From contig JAIESW010000015.1 in NCBI GenBank assembly GCA_019745565.1, forward strand, positions 82,450 through 146,449: a DNA stretch of 64,000 bases. The letters run 5' to 3'. Shown here piece after piece: positions 48,019 to 57,624 of the stretch. The translations under genes were made by a program, and so were the position numbers. Each line of letters opens with the position of its first letter. Position 1 is the stretch's first letter. The notes beneath the pieces are model-generated. The model did no database searches. It saw only the letters and a program-made list of their open reading frames with translations, and was not told the DNA's origin. The DNA is from Burkholderiales bacterium (lineage in GTDB: Bacteria; Pseudomonadota; Gammaproteobacteria; Burkholderiales; Ga0077523).

Positions 48019-48858
48019 TCACGGGGCTGTCTGCGGTGCGGCGGGAGCGATGCCGGAGACCACCACGAACTCGCCCGGAATGCGATAGCCGTCGTCGGAA
48101 CGCCACGCATCGATCGCCTCGACGTAGCGCGCACGAGCCCGGGATCGTTTGGCGTCATCGAACCGCGACCACGCCAACGCCACCGGTCCACCGACGAAGG
48201 CCGCGTCGCACGCCTGGTCCGCGTCGGCGTATTCCAGTGTCGACGCGATCCGCCGTTCCACCACGGATTCGAAGCGTTCCTCGACGCACGCGCGCATGAG
48301 CGAGTCGCACTGCCCGAGGCGAAAGAACAACGGACAGACGTCGCTCGCGACCTCGGCGTCCACGATGGAGAAGACCGGCGACCAGCCGCACCGCGCGCGC
48401 TCACCCCAGACGGCGAGCACCACACGACCGCCGGGTCTGAGCACGCGGCGCATCTCGCGGATCGCATGCTGGGGATCCGGCACGTACATCAGGCCCAGCG
48501 CACAGAGTGCGACGTCGAAGCCCGCGTCGGGCAGGTCGAGCGCTTCCGCATCCATGCGAGCGAACTCGGCGTTCGCCAGTCCGCGCTCCTGCGCCCGCCG
48601 CCGTGCAGCGTCGACCATCTCGCCCGACAGATCGACGCCCAGTACCCGACCGCGTGGGCCGACCGCGGCGGCGGCTTCGAGCGTCACCAACCCGGTACCG
48701 CAGGCCACGTCGAGCACCCGCTCGCCCGGCGCCGGTGCGGCGAGTCGCAGCAGTTCCGTCTGCGCAGGGGCGAGCTGCGCACTCCACAGCGGCTCGTAGA
48801 TGTCGGCGGCCAGGTCCCAGCCGTAGCGCTGGACCCGTCGTTGCAGTTTCGCTTCCAT
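48019..48858 (-). CDS. Class I SAM-dependent methyltransferase
   Basis: 279 residues. Motif I VLDVACGTGLVTLEAAA, motif II acidic residue in LGVDLSGEM, and a UbiE-like ALGLMYVPDPQHAIREM segment. This is the Methyltransf_11/UbiE-type family; substrate unknown. The ATG at 48858 gives the usual N-terminus. It lies 90 bp from the ABM gene on the same strand, with no obvious functional link. Confidence 0.88.
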   Translation of the reverse strand: MEAKLQRRVQRYGWDLAADIYEPLWSAQLAPAQTELLRLAAPAPGERVLDVACGTGLVTLEAAAAVGPRGRVLGVDLSGEMVDAARRRAQERGLANAEFARMDAEALDLPDAGFDVALCALGLMYVPDPQHAIREMRRVLRPGGRVVLAVWGERARCGWSPVFSIVDAEVASDVCPLFFRLGQCDSLMRACVEERFESVVERRIASTLEYADADQACDAAFVGGPVALAWSRFDDAKRSRARARYVEAIDAWRSDDGYRIPGEFVVVSGIAPAAPQTAP

Positions 48859-49052
48859 GGTCCGCAGTGTGCGACCGGGCACCCGCGCCGTCCTGCCCCA
48901 CCGTCGGTCGGAGCTGTTCGATCGTCGGCGGCTGGCCGAATGTCCGGGAAAGCTGCCCGTCGCTCCGGAACTCGCGGTGCCGACCCCGACCCCCTAGGCA
49001 TCCGGGAATGCGGTGCCCACAATGCACTCCGGCGGGTCAACGGAGAATCAGC

Positions 49053-49580
49053 GTGGCAACACAGGACATCGCAGCAGCCCTGGCGCGGGTGCGATCGGTG
49101 CTCGAGCGGCGCCCTCAGATCGGCCTGCACGACGATGCGCCGGCGATCGCGCGGTGGCAGGGCGGCACGAGGATCGTGGCCAGCCACGCCAACGGCGCGG
49201 AGGTCCGGACCGACATGCCGAGTGAACTGGGCGGCAGCGGCGATCAGGTGACCCCGGGTTGGCTGGTACGCGCGGGACTCGCGGCGTGTACCGCGACACG
49301 CATCGCGATGGGCGCGGCGGTCGAGGGCATCGAGCTGAAGTCGCTCGAACTACAGGCCACCAGCCGCACCGATACCCGCGGTCTGCTGGGCATCGCCGAA
49401 GCCGACGGCAGTCGGGTCGATGCGGGGTTGCGCGATATCGAGCTCGTCGTTCGCATCGCCGCGCCCGGTGTCCCGCCCGAGCGGCTGCGCGCACTCGTCG
49501 AAGAGGCGCAACGTTGCTCGCCGGTGGCGTGCGCGCTGGAAGCCGAGGTGCCCATCGCCATGCGCATCGAGGTCGTGTGA
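49053..49580 (+). CDS. OsmC family protein
   Basis: 175 residues. It has a GWLVRAGLAACTATRIAMGA segment with one OsmC-type Cys and a second Cys near RCSPVACAL, the positions used by OsmC/Ohr peroxidases. The family reduces organic hydroperoxides by a dithiol mechanism. GTG 49053 is chosen with GGAGAA upstream. The stop overlaps the ATG of the AraC gene by one base, so the two are coupled. Confidence 0.87.
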   Translation: MATQDIAAALARVRSVLERRPQIGLHDDAPAIARWQGGTRIVASHANGAEVRTDMPSELGGSGDQVTPGWLVRAGLAACTATRIAMGAAVEGIELKSLELQATSRTDTRGLLGIAEADGSRVDAGLRDIELVVRIAAPGVPPERLRALVEEAQRCSPVACALEAEVPIAMRIEVV

Positions 49581-50557
49581 TGGATGCGTTGTCGGAGACG
49601 CTGCGCGTCGTCCACCTGATCGGGGCGATCTTCATCAACGCGCGCTTCACGGCGCCGTGGTGCTATCAGTCGCCGCGCGCCGACTCGGCGGCGCCGCTGC
49701 TGGAGCCGGATGCCGAACGTGTGGTGATCTTCCACCTGATCACCGAAGGCGAGTGCTACGTGGAACTGGAAGGTGAGCCGCCGGTGCGACTGATGGCCGG
49801 CGATGCCGTGGTGTTTCCCCAGGGTCATGCGCATCGCATGACTTCCCGGCCCGGACTCGCGCCGGCGCAGGGGGGGCGTCTCGATGCCGTGCTGTCGCGA
49901 CGCCCGCGGCAGATCTCCTACGGCGGTGGCGGCGCCACGACGCGCCTGCTCTGCGGCTATCTCGCCTGCGATGCACGCCTCGCCCGCCTGCTGCTGGGCG
50001 GGCTGCCTCCCGTGCTCAAGGTCAACGTGCGTGGCTCCAACGCGGGCATGTGGCTGGAGTCCTCCGTGCGGTATGCGCTGGCCGAAGCGCGCTCGCCACG
50101 GCCCGGCGGCGCCGGAGTCCTCGCGAAGCTGGCCGAAGTGCTGTTCATCGAGATGCTGCGCCTGTACATGAACGAGCAGCACGAAGGCCGCACCGGTTGG
50201 TTGGCGGCAGTCGCCGATCGCATCGTGGGCGCTGCGCTGAGTGCGCTGCACAAGTCCCCGGCCCAGGCATGGACCGTGGAGGAACTGGCGCGCGTCGCCA
50301 ACACGTCGCGCTCGGTGCTCGCGGAGCGCTTCCAGCAGATGGTGGGCAGCTCGCCCATGCAGTACCTCACCACGTGGCGGATGATGCTGGCGGCCAACCT
50401 CCTGAGCGGCAGCAATGCGCCGCTGTCGCGCATCGCGGAAGACGTGGGGTACCAGACCGACACCGCTTTCATCCGTGCCTTCCGGCGTGAGTTCGGTTCG
50501 CCGCCCGCGACGTGGCGGCGCAATCAGACGAGGCGCGAACCGCGGCAGGTGCAGTAG
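49580..50557 (+). CDS. AraC-family regulator with cupin N-terminus (paralogue 2)
   Basis: 325 residues with an N-terminal cupin (AGDAVVFPQGHAHRMTS) and AraC helix-turn-helix pair (WTVEELARVANTSRSVLAERF, LSRIAEDVGYQTDTAFIRAF). It is a clear paralogue of the 46590 regulator, sharing TGWLA and SPMQYLTTWR-type segments. Coupling to the OsmC gene suggests it controls a response that includes peroxide defence; this is inference. Confidence 0.92.
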   Translation: MDALSETLRVVHLIGAIFINARFTAPWCYQSPRADSAAPLLEPDAERVVIFHLITEGECYVELEGEPPVRLMAGDAVVFPQGHAHRMTSRPGLAPAQGGRLDAVLSRRPRQISYGGGGATTRLLCGYLACDARLARLLLGGLPPVLKVNVRGSNAGMWLESSVRYALAEARSPRPGGAGVLAKLAEVLFIEMLRLYMNEQHEGRTGWLAAVADRIVGAALSALHKSPAQAWTVEELARVANTSRSVLAERFQQMVGSSPMQYLTTWRMMLAANLLSGSNAPLSRIAEDVGYQTDTAFIRAFRREFGSPPATWRRNQTRREPRQVQ

Positions 50558-50629
50558 CGGACCGCGCACACCGTCGCCGCGTGACTCCGCTATAGTCGCC
50601 GGGTTTCGTCTCGTTCGTCGGGTGGTGCC

Positions 50630-51373
50630 ATGCGCGTGCTCTGGCTGCTGGTCGGTGTGCTGTATTCATCGTTCGCGTGGGCGCAGGTCGCCGGACTGCC
50701 GGGCATCTACACGCTCGATGCGCCGGGCGGGACGTTCACCGCGCGGATCGACGTGAAGGGCACGGCCTTGTCCGGCAGCATCGATCTCAACGGCAAGCCG
50801 ATGTTGAACCTCAGCGGGGCGGTGAACGGCACCTACAGCCGCGGGACCGTTTCCTCGAAGGACGGCAACGGCCAGTACGAAGCGCAGGTGCAGGGCGACG
50901 TCCTTCAGCTGCTGATCACGCAACAGGCCGGGCCGAAACAGCGCGCCGCGTCGCTGCCGATGCAGTTCCGGCGTGCGAGCGCGGCCGCGACGACAGCGAA
51001 GCCGCCGACGACCTCTGGACCCGTGGATGCATCGGTCGGCGATCAGCGGCTCATCGGTCACTGGATATCCCAGGAGATCCTGGGCGGTGGCGGTACGTCG
51101 CTCGCGTCGGAGGAACATCTGGTCTTCCGCGCCGACGGCAACTACGCGTACGGCAAGGGGCGTACGGCCGGCGGCGGTGCGGATTGGTCGTACGACGGGG
51201 GCAGCGGCGGCGAGGTGGAGCGCGGCCGTTGGCGGGCAGAGAAGGGTGTGCTGTTCGTGGCGGTACAGAACGGGCAATGGGCGCGCGTGGGCACGTACGG
51301 CATGACCGACGACGGCAGCACCATGCGCATCGTCTACGACGGAGGAGGCAGGAAGTTGTGGAGCAGACAATGA
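50630..51373 (+). CDS. Secreted protein of unknown function
   Basis: 247 residues, signal peptide LLVGVLYSSFAWA. Two beta-rich halves are joined by a low-complexity linker (ASAAATTAKPPTTSG). The first half (GTFTARIDVKGTALSGSIDL) and second half (HLVFRADGNYAYGKG, GRWRAEKGVLFVAV) resemble lipocalin-like or ligand-binding sandwich folds, but no family is recognised. A TATAGT at 50591-50596 may be its -10. It overlaps the enolase-family gene by 4 bp (ATGA). Confidence 0.75.
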   Translation: MRVLWLLVGVLYSSFAWAQVAGLPGIYTLDAPGGTFTARIDVKGTALSGSIDLNGKPMLNLSGAVNGTYSRGTVSSKDGNGQYEAQVQGDVLQLLITQQAGPKQRAASLPMQFRRASAAATTAKPPTTSGPVDASVGDQRLIGHWISQEILGGGGTSLASEEHLVFRADGNYAYGKGRTAGGGADWSYDGGSGGEVERGRWRAEKGVLFVAVQNGQWARVGTYGMTDDGSTMRIVYDGGGRKLWSRQ

Positions 51374-52590
51374 AGAACGACCAGAAGGTCGCACGCATCG
51401 AAACGCTGGCTTGCGACGCCGGCTGGCGCAACTACCATTTCGTGAAGCTCACCACCGACAGCGGCATCGTCGGCTGGAGCGAGTTCGACGAGGGCTTCGG
51501 CGCACCCGGCATCGGCGCCGTGATCGAGAAGCTGGCCGAGCGGGTGATCGGCCAGCTCGTGGGCAGCCATGAGCGCATCTACGCCGACCTGTGCGGCGCG
51601 ACGCGCCCGGCACTGGGTGGGGTCGTGGCGCTCGCCATGGGCGCGATCGAGAACGCACTGCTCGACGCGAAGGCCAAGGCGCTCGGGGTGCCGGTGTACG
51701 AACTGCTGGGCGGCAAGATCCGCGATCGCATCCGTGTCTACTGGTCCCATTGCGCGACGTGGCGCATCAACCATCCGACCTTCTATCTGCCCGCCATCAC
51801 CGATCTCGATGGCGTGAAGGCGCTCGGCCGCGAGGTGCGGGAGAAAGGGTTGACGGCGCTAAAGACCAACATCTTCACCTACGAGGCCGGCGGCAGGAAT
51901 CCGCGCGGCTGGCGGCCGGGTTTCGGCGCGCCGTTCGAACCGGGACGCAACGTCGAGCGCAAAGTGCTGCGCGATCTAGTGGTGCATCTCGAAGCCTTGC
52001 GTGAGAGTGCCGGCCCCGATGTCGACATCCTGCTCGACCTCAACTTCAACGCGCGGACCGAGGGCTATCTCGAGATCCTGCGCGCGACGGCGCACCTGGA
52101 TCTGTTCTGGGTCGAGATCGACATCCGCAACCCGGAGGCGCTCGCGCACATCCGCCGGTCGAGCCCGCATCCGATCAGCTCGTGCGAAACGTTGCTCGGC
52201 CTGCGCGAGTTCCTGCCGTACTTCCGCGAGCAGGCCATGGACGTCGCGATCGTGGACGTTCCGTGGAACGGTGCCTGGCAGTCGATGAAGATCGCCGCGG
52301 CGGCAGAGGCCTGGGAGGTCAACGTCGCCCCGCACAACTTCTACGGACATCTGTGCACGATGATGAACGCGCATTTCGCCGCGGCCGTGCCGAACCTGCG
52401 CATCTGCGAGACCGACATCGACCGCATCCCATGGGATGCAGAGTTGTTCACGAGCGTGCCGGAGATCGTCGACGGCCACCTCGTGATGCCCGCCACGCCC
52501 GGGTGGGGTATCGAGCCGAACGAGGAGGGCTTGCGCGCCCATCCGCCCAAGTCGCGGGCCGGGTTGTTGAGCTACGGACGCAAGGGCTGA
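51370..52590 (+). CDS. Mandelate racemase/enolase superfamily enzyme
   Basis: 406 residues. N-terminal capping domain (1-130) and barrel with candidate base K165 (ALKTN), metal ligands D223 (LDLNFN), E249 (WVEID) and E273 (SSCETLLG), and H322 (APHNFYGH). The superfamily abstracts a proton alpha to a carboxylate in sugar acids or related compounds. The lone Lys and His suggest a dehydratase or racemase, but the substrate is not determinable. It overlaps the secreted-protein gene. Confidence 0.9.
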   Translation: MKNDQKVARIETLACDAGWRNYHFVKLTTDSGIVGWSEFDEGFGAPGIGAVIEKLAERVIGQLVGSHERIYADLCGATRPALGGVVALAMGAIENALLDAKAKALGVPVYELLGGKIRDRIRVYWSHCATWRINHPTFYLPAITDLDGVKALGREVREKGLTALKTNIFTYEAGGRNPRGWRPGFGAPFEPGRNVERKVLRDLVVHLEALRESAGPDVDILLDLNFNARTEGYLEILRATAHLDLFWVEIDIRNPEALAHIRRSSPHPISSCETLLGLREFLPYFREQAMDVAIVDVPWNGAWQSMKIAAAAEAWEVNVAPHNFYGHLCTMMNAHFAAAVPNLRICETDIDRIPWDAELFTSVPEIVDGHLVMPATPGWGIEPNEEGLRAHPPKSRAGLLSYGRKG

Positions 52591-52604
52591 CGGTCCGGCG
52601 GGCT

Positions 52605-52695
52605 GCCCCCATCCCAACCTTCCCCCAACTTTGTTGGGGGAAGGAGCCGTACACCCCCTCCCCCGGCTTCGCCGGGGGAGGGATGGGGTGGGGGC
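52605..52695. repeat. Palindromic intergenic repeat, family A copy 3
   Basis: 91 bp. Ends GCCCCCATCCCAACC and GGGATGGGGTGGGGGC, with hairpins CTTCCCCCAAC/GTTGGGGGAAG and CTCCCCCGGC-TTC-GCCGGGGGAG. It sits 15 bp after the enolase-family stop and 51 bp before the aldolase start. Confidence 0.85.
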
Positions 52696-52746
52696 CACGC
52701 CCCAGCGTAGAATCCCTCCATCAAGCCATCACACGAGGAGCACCCC

Positions 52747-53538
52747 ATGTCCGAGAAATCCGCGTCGCTGCGCGCCGTTCCATCCAAATCCGTGCGCGAG
52801 CGCGTCAGCAGCGAAGAGTGGGAGATGCGTTGCGAACTGGCCGCCGCCTATCAGCTCGCCCACCGGTTCAAGTGGACCGACCTCATCTTCACGCACTTCA
52901 CGGCGCGGGTGCCCGGCACGCACCACATGCTCATCAACCCGTACGGTCTCATGTTCGACGAGATCACGGCCTCGAGCCTGGTGAAGATCGACGAGGAGGG
53001 CAACGTCGTGGACGACGTGACCGGCCTCGGCGTCAACCACGCCGGCTTCGTCATCCACGGTTGCGTGCACGCCGCGCGGCCCGAGGTGAACTGCGTCATC
53101 CACACGCACACGCGCGCCGGTTCTGCGGTGTCGGCCCAGGAGAACGGGCTGCTGCCGCTCACGCAGCATTCGCTGCGCGTGTACGGCATGCTGACCTATC
53201 ACGACTACGAGGGGATCGCGCTGGAGCTGGACGAACGCACGCGGCTCGCCGCCGATCTCGGACCGACGTCGAAGGCGATGATCCTGCGCAACCACGGCCT
53301 GCTTACGCTGGGCGACACCGTCGGCGAGGCGTTCGAACTGATGTACTACCTCGACACGGCGTGCCAGATCCAGATCGACGCGCTGGCGGGCGGCCGGGTC
53401 GATGCGCGCCAGATCGACGATGGCGTGGCGCGCAAGGGCTTCGAGCAGTTCAAGGGCCCCGGTGGCGCGGAAGTCGACAAGGCCTGGACCGCGTTGTTGC
53501 GGATGCTGGACCGGCAAGGGGTCGCGTACCGGACCTGA
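52747..53538 (+). CDS. Class II aldolase/adducin family protein
   Basis: 263 residues. Zinc ligands are seen in IHTHTRAG (two His) and a distal RNHGLLTLG His. A conserved FTHFTARVPG near residue 48 precedes them. Members cleave sugar phosphates or act as decarboxylases; those without a clear sugar context are of unknown specificity. GAGGAG stands 5-6 nt before the ATG. Neighbouring acid-metabolism genes suggest a shared catabolic route. Confidence 0.9.
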   Translation: MSEKSASLRAVPSKSVRERVSSEEWEMRCELAAAYQLAHRFKWTDLIFTHFTARVPGTHHMLINPYGLMFDEITASSLVKIDEEGNVVDDVTGLGVNHAGFVIHGCVHAARPEVNCVIHTHTRAGSAVSAQENGLLPLTQHSLRVYGMLTYHDYEGIALELDERTRLAADLGPTSKAMILRNHGLLTLGDTVGEAFELMYYLDTACQIQIDALAGGRVDARQIDDGVARKGFEQFKGPGGAEVDKAWTALLRMLDRQGVAYRT

Positions 53539-53599
53539 AGTTGCCCGACGCCCCGGCAACGCCTGGAACGTAAGCCGTCGCGAGACAAATCCGAACCCA

Positions 53600-53824
53600 G
53601 TGCCTCTCCGCTTCCAGATCCGCGGTGACTTCATCCAGCTCGACCAGCTTCTCAAGGCTGCGGGGCTGGTTGCCTCGGGCGGCGCGGCGCACGGTGCCGT
53701 CACCGCGGGCGAGGTGACGGTGGACGGCCGGACCGAGACGCGCAAACGGGCGAAATTGCGGGCGGGGCAGCGGGTGCGTTTCGCCGGCGAAGAGATCGAG
53801 TTGACCGGGACTGCCGAAGAATAG
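53600..53824 (+). CDS. Small S4-domain RNA-binding protein
   Basis: 74 residues, a YbcJ-like S4 domain: FIQLDQLLKAAGLVASGGAA, VTAGEVTVDGRTETRKRAKL, GQRVRFAGEEIEL. S4 domains bind structured RNA, usually ribosomal. The start GTG 53600 has no clear ribosome site, and no better start lies before the aldolase stop. Role unknown. Confidence 0.82.
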   Translation: MPLRFQIRGDFIQLDQLLKAAGLVASGGAAHGAVTAGEVTVDGRTETRKRAKLRAGQRVRFAGEEIELTGTAEE

Positions 53825-53929
53825 GGTCCGGACCGCCGTGCCGACCAGCGGACCGCGGGCGGGTGGCATGCCTCGCGCTTGCCTGCGGGCCATGAGACCC
53901 TGCTGCCGGGGTCGCCCCGGGAGAATTCC

Positions 53930-55042
53930 ATGCCGCGCGCGGCCGTCCGCCTTGCCCTGCTGACCCTGGCCGTCAGCGGTTGCTCCTCCGTGGAGAAGCA
54001 GCGCGAGGAACCGGACACCACACCCCAGCATCCCACTGCCGTGATGGAAGTGAAGGTGGTGAACAACGGCATCAAGGGTCTGGTGCCGTTCGAGGGCACC
54101 ACGACGACCTGGACCCGCGCCGACATGCAGCGTGAGAACGAGTCGGTCAAGGGTACCGGCACCTTCACGCGATTCATCGTCGGCACCACCGAGGACGCGA
54201 CCATCGCGCGGCTCGACCGCAAACTGGTCTGGACGCTCGATCCGAAGGCGAAGACCTATACCGAATGTCCGCTCAAGGGTTGCGCCGTGCCGGTGGCCGA
54301 CAAGCCCGTCGTGAAGAAACCGGAAGAGGCGCAGAAGCCCGCCGACAAGTCGGGCGAGGCGCAGTGCAAGCTCAAGATAGCGAGTTCCGCCTTCTCGGTG
54401 AAGCAGTCGGGCGAGAAGAAGTCCATCAACGGGTTCGACACCGAGCAGTATCAGGTGGCTTGGCTGGTCACGCTGACCGACCCGAGTGCACGCAAGACCA
54501 ACAGCACGCTCGTGGTGAACGTCTGGACCACGCCGTACACGCAGCCGCTCAAGGACGCGATGGCCCTCGAGCAGACCTACGCGAAGAATCTCGCTGCGAA
54601 CGTGGTCAGCATCATGACGAACTCGGGCAAGACCAAGGTGGTTCCCGACGATGCGCAGAAGATGATCGAAGGCTACATGGCCCGCTACATGACGGCGGCG
54701 GACCGCGCTGCGTTCCTCAAGGCAGGCAAGGAGCTGGACAAGATCAAGGGTTACCCGGTGCTGACCGAACTCACCTGGAACCTGATGGGCGATGCCTGCG
54801 CGGCGAAGGAAGAGACGGCCAGTACGTCCTCATCGGGATCGTCGACACCCACCAGCACCGGCGGTGTCGTGTCCAGCGTCACTTCGTGGTTCGCGAAGAA
54901 GAAGACCGACGAGAAGGCGAAGGAGATCGCCGATGCGGCGATCCTGTCGTTCACGGTGGAAGTGAAATCGCACCGGGTGGATCCGGTGCACGACTCGATG
55001 TTCGTGCCGCCGAAGAACTACGCGCTGGCGACGCCGAAGTAG
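53930..55042 (+). CDS. Putative lipoprotein of unknown function
   Basis: 370 residues. Lipobox AVSGC with C19 after a hydrophobic segment marks it as a likely lipoprotein. The mature part has a lysine-rich linker (KKPEEAQKPADKSGEAQ), a beta-rich DUF4412-like middle (INGFDTEQYQVAWLVTLTD) and a Ser/Thr stretch (TASTSSSGSSTPTSTGG) before a lysine-rich C-terminus. No family is assigned with confidence. ATG 53930 is chosen over 53879 because it starts the signal. Confidence 0.7.
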   Translation: MPRAAVRLALLTLAVSGCSSVEKQREEPDTTPQHPTAVMEVKVVNNGIKGLVPFEGTTTTWTRADMQRENESVKGTGTFTRFIVGTTEDATIARLDRKLVWTLDPKAKTYTECPLKGCAVPVADKPVVKKPEEAQKPADKSGEAQCKLKIASSAFSVKQSGEKKSINGFDTEQYQVAWLVTLTDPSARKTNSTLVVNVWTTPYTQPLKDAMALEQTYAKNLAANVVSIMTNSGKTKVVPDDAQKMIEGYMARYMTAADRAAFLKAGKELDKIKGYPVLTELTWNLMGDACAAKEETASTSSSGSSTPTSTGGVVSSVTSWFAKKKTDEKAKEIADAAILSFTVEVKSHRVDPVHDSMFVPPKNYALATPK

Positions 55043-55239
55043 CGGTTTCCCGCTCTTTCCCCGGCAAGGGCCGGGTGCCGGGTCGGCTGCTATGCCCCGA
55101 TCCGTCAGTCAGCTATGCGCAAGCAGAGGATGCATTCCCAGCCTCGGCCCGATAGGATGCGCCGATAGATGACCTGGACGTCCAGCCGGCCTCGTGGGCC
55201 TGAAGCGGACGGGACACGGGTCACGCGGGAGGAGATGCA

Positions 55240-56133
55240 ATGGCAGGGGAAACCTACGGGTTCGTCGGCGTGGGCCGCATGGGCGGGCCGATGACCATCC
55301 GGCTGCTGAACGCCGGTCACAAGGTGGTGGTGTACGACAAGGTCGTCGCCGCCGTCGAGCCGCTGGTTGCACGCGGTGCACAGCTCGCGAAGTCGCCGAC
55401 GGAAGTCGCCAATCTGGCCACCGTCGTTTTCACGAGCCTGCCCAACCCCGAGATCGTCCAGGCCGTCGCGCTGGGCAAGGACGGGATCATCGACGGCACC
55501 CAGGTGAAGCGCGTTATCGACTTCTCCACCATCGGGCCGCGCACCGCCGGCATCGTGGCGCGAGGCCTGGCGGAGAAGGGGATCGTCTACGTGGACGCGC
55601 CGGTGAGCGGTGGCGTCAAGGGCGCCACCCAGGGCACGCTCGCGGTGATGATCGCCTGCGCGAAGCCGGTGTACGACGAACTGGAGCCGATCCTCAAGAC
55701 CTTCGGCAAGGTGTTCCATCTGGGTGAGACCGCCGGCCAGGCCCAGACCATGAAGCTCGCCAACAACCTGCTCGCGGCGGCCGCCATCGCGGTGTCGTCG
55801 GAAGCGATGGTGATGGGTGTGAAAGCGGGGCTCGACCCGAAGCTGATGCTCGAGGTGCTGAACGCCGGTACCGGTCGTAACAGCGCCACCCAGGACAAGT
55901 TTCCGAAATCGATTCTGCCCGGCACGTTCGATTTCGGCTTCGCCACCGGTCTCTCGTACAAGGACGTCCGGCTGTGCATCGACGAGGCCGAATCGCTGGG
56001 CGTACCGATGGTGGTGGGTGCCGCGGTGCGCCAGATGCTCGCGGTGACCAACGCGCTGTACGGTGCCGATTCCGATTTCACGTCGATGTGCCGGGTGGTG
56101 GAGACCTGGGGCGGCGTGCAGGTGCGCGGCTAG
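55240..56133 (+). CDS. Beta-hydroxyacid dehydrogenase (3-hydroxyisobutyrate type)
   Basis: 297 residues. NAD(P)-binding GVGRMGGPM near residue 10, substrate-binding DAPVSGGVKGATQGTLAVM and catalytic Lys in KLANNLL. The family oxidises 3-hydroxyisobutyrate, tartronate semialdehyde partners and related acids. A strong GGGAGGAG precedes the ATG. Close to the MmgE/PrpD and Liv genes, it is probably part of a carboxylic acid catabolic set. Confidence 0.92.
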   Translation: MAGETYGFVGVGRMGGPMTIRLLNAGHKVVVYDKVVAAVEPLVARGAQLAKSPTEVANLATVVFTSLPNPEIVQAVALGKDGIIDGTQVKRVIDFSTIGPRTAGIVARGLAEKGIVYVDAPVSGGVKGATQGTLAVMIACAKPVYDELEPILKTFGKVFHLGETAGQAQTMKLANNLLAAAAIAVSSEAMVMGVKAGLDPKLMLEVLNAGTGRNSATQDKFPKSILPGTFDFGFATGLSYKDVRLCIDEAESLGVPMVVGAAVRQMLAVTNALYGADSDFTSMCRVVETWGGVQVRG

Positions 56134-56166
56134 CGCTGGCGCGCTGCCGCGCGGGAGGGGAAAAGC

Positions 56167-57573
56167 ATGCCCAGCCATCGTCCGACCATCGTACCGGCGG
56201 ATCTCGTGGAATCGTCCGAGCCGCTGGCGGCACGCATCGCCGGCGACGTCGTTGCGTATCGGGCCGCGACTGCGGAGGTCGCGGCCAAGGTCAAGCTGTG
56301 CCTGATGGACATCATCGGCTGCGCGTGCGAGTCGCGCGACCTGCCGTGGAGCCGCCAGGCCAAGGCCATGACGGAGCCCGTTGCGGGCAGCGGGGCGACG
56401 ATCATCGGTTCACCCGGTGCCGTCTCCGCCTTCGACGCGGCGTTCGTCAACGCGGTGATGGGGCATGGCCTGGTGCGCGAGGACATGCACTCGGGCAGCA
56501 TCAGCCATCTGGGCATCGCGGTCCTGCCGGCGCTGCTGGCGCTGTCGCAGTATCGGCACGTCAGCGGGCGCGATTTCATCGCGGCGGCTGCGGTGGGCTA
56601 TGAGGTCGGTGGGCAGGTGGGGCGGGCGGTGATGGATGCGGAAATCGCCCGCATTCATCGACCGACCGGTGTGACCGGCCCCGTGGCTGCCGCTGCCGCA
56701 GGTGCGCGATTGCTCGGCCTCGATCTTGCGCAGACCACGAGCGCCATCGCGCTCGGCACCAACGCGACGGCGGGCTTCAACCAATGGGCCCACACCGGCG
56801 GCAGCGAGATGTTCTTCCAGGCGGGCATGGCCGCGCGCAGCGGCGTCACGGCGGTGCGGCTCGCCGAGGCGGGAGCGTTCGCTTCGCCCTCGGCCCTCGA
56901 TGGTGTCGCGGGACTGTTCGCCTCGCTCGGCAAGTCCGCCGTCGGGTCGCGCGTGGCGTTGTTCCGCGCCACCCCCGAGATCCTCGCCGTCTATCACAAG
57001 CCGGTTCCGGCCTGCAATTTCGCGCAGACGCCGAGCCAGGCCGCGCTCGCCATCGCGCGGGCGCAATCGGTGCCGACGGCACGCATCGCCGCCATCACGG
57101 TGCGCGTGCCGCGCGCGGGTGCGCTCTACCCGGGGTGCGACTACACCGGACCCTTCGAGCACATCCTGCAGGCGAAGATGAGCATCCAGTACAACGTCGC
57201 TGCGGCGCTGATGTTGAACGGTGTGACCGAGCGCAACTTCACGCTGCTGACCGACCCGGAGCTGCATCGGCTGATGGGCGTGATGAAGCTCGAGATCGAC
57301 GACGCCATGACCCGCGCCTATCCGGGCCTGCAGGGCGGCGAAGTGGAAGTGCGCTTGGCCGACGGTGCCGCCCATCGCATCCGGCTCGACAACGTCGTCA
57401 ACGCGAGCGAAGCCGACGTGCAGGGCCGCTTCCGGGTGGCCACGCAGGGAGTGTTCGGCACGGAGCGCGCGGCGCAGATCGAACGCACCATCGCCGAACT
57501 GGACGGCGCCGACGATGCCGGGCGGCTCGGGGCGCTTCTGCGCACGGAGGCTGGATCCGCGGGTCGATCCTAG
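56167..57573 (+). CDS. MmgE/PrpD family protein
   Basis: 468 residues. Typical segments are GSGATIIGSPGAVSAFDAAF, VMGHGLVREDMHSG, GYEVGGQVGR and HTGGSEMFFQAG. The family includes 2-methylcitrate dehydratase and aconitate/itaconate-related enzymes, but many members are of unknown specificity. It starts 33 bp after the dehydrogenase gene. No prpB or prpC gene is near, so a methylcitrate role is unlikely. Confidence 0.9.
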   Translation: MPSHRPTIVPADLVESSEPLAARIAGDVVAYRAATAEVAAKVKLCLMDIIGCACESRDLPWSRQAKAMTEPVAGSGATIIGSPGAVSAFDAAFVNAVMGHGLVREDMHSGSISHLGIAVLPALLALSQYRHVSGRDFIAAAAVGYEVGGQVGRAVMDAEIARIHRPTGVTGPVAAAAAGARLLGLDLAQTTSAIALGTNATAGFNQWAHTGGSEMFFQAGMAARSGVTAVRLAEAGAFASPSALDGVAGLFASLGKSAVGSRVALFRATPEILAVYHKPVPACNFAQTPSQAALAIARAQSVPTARIAAITVRVPRAGALYPGCDYTGPFEHILQAKMSIQYNVAAALMLNGVTERNFTLLTDPELHRLMGVMKLEIDDAMTRAYPGLQGGEVEVRLADGAAHRIRLDNVVNASEADVQGRFRVATQGVFGTERAAQIERTIAELDGADDAGRLGALLRTEAGSAGRS

Positions 57574-57624
57574 GATGAAGCAGCCCTTACGTTCGGGTTG
57601 GTTGCTGCGTGCCCAGGAAGAGTT

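Noticed and set aside
56167..57573. prpD of a methylcitrate cycle
   Set aside because: Family membership fits, but no prpB, prpC or acnD gene is nearby and the neighbours point to a different pathway.
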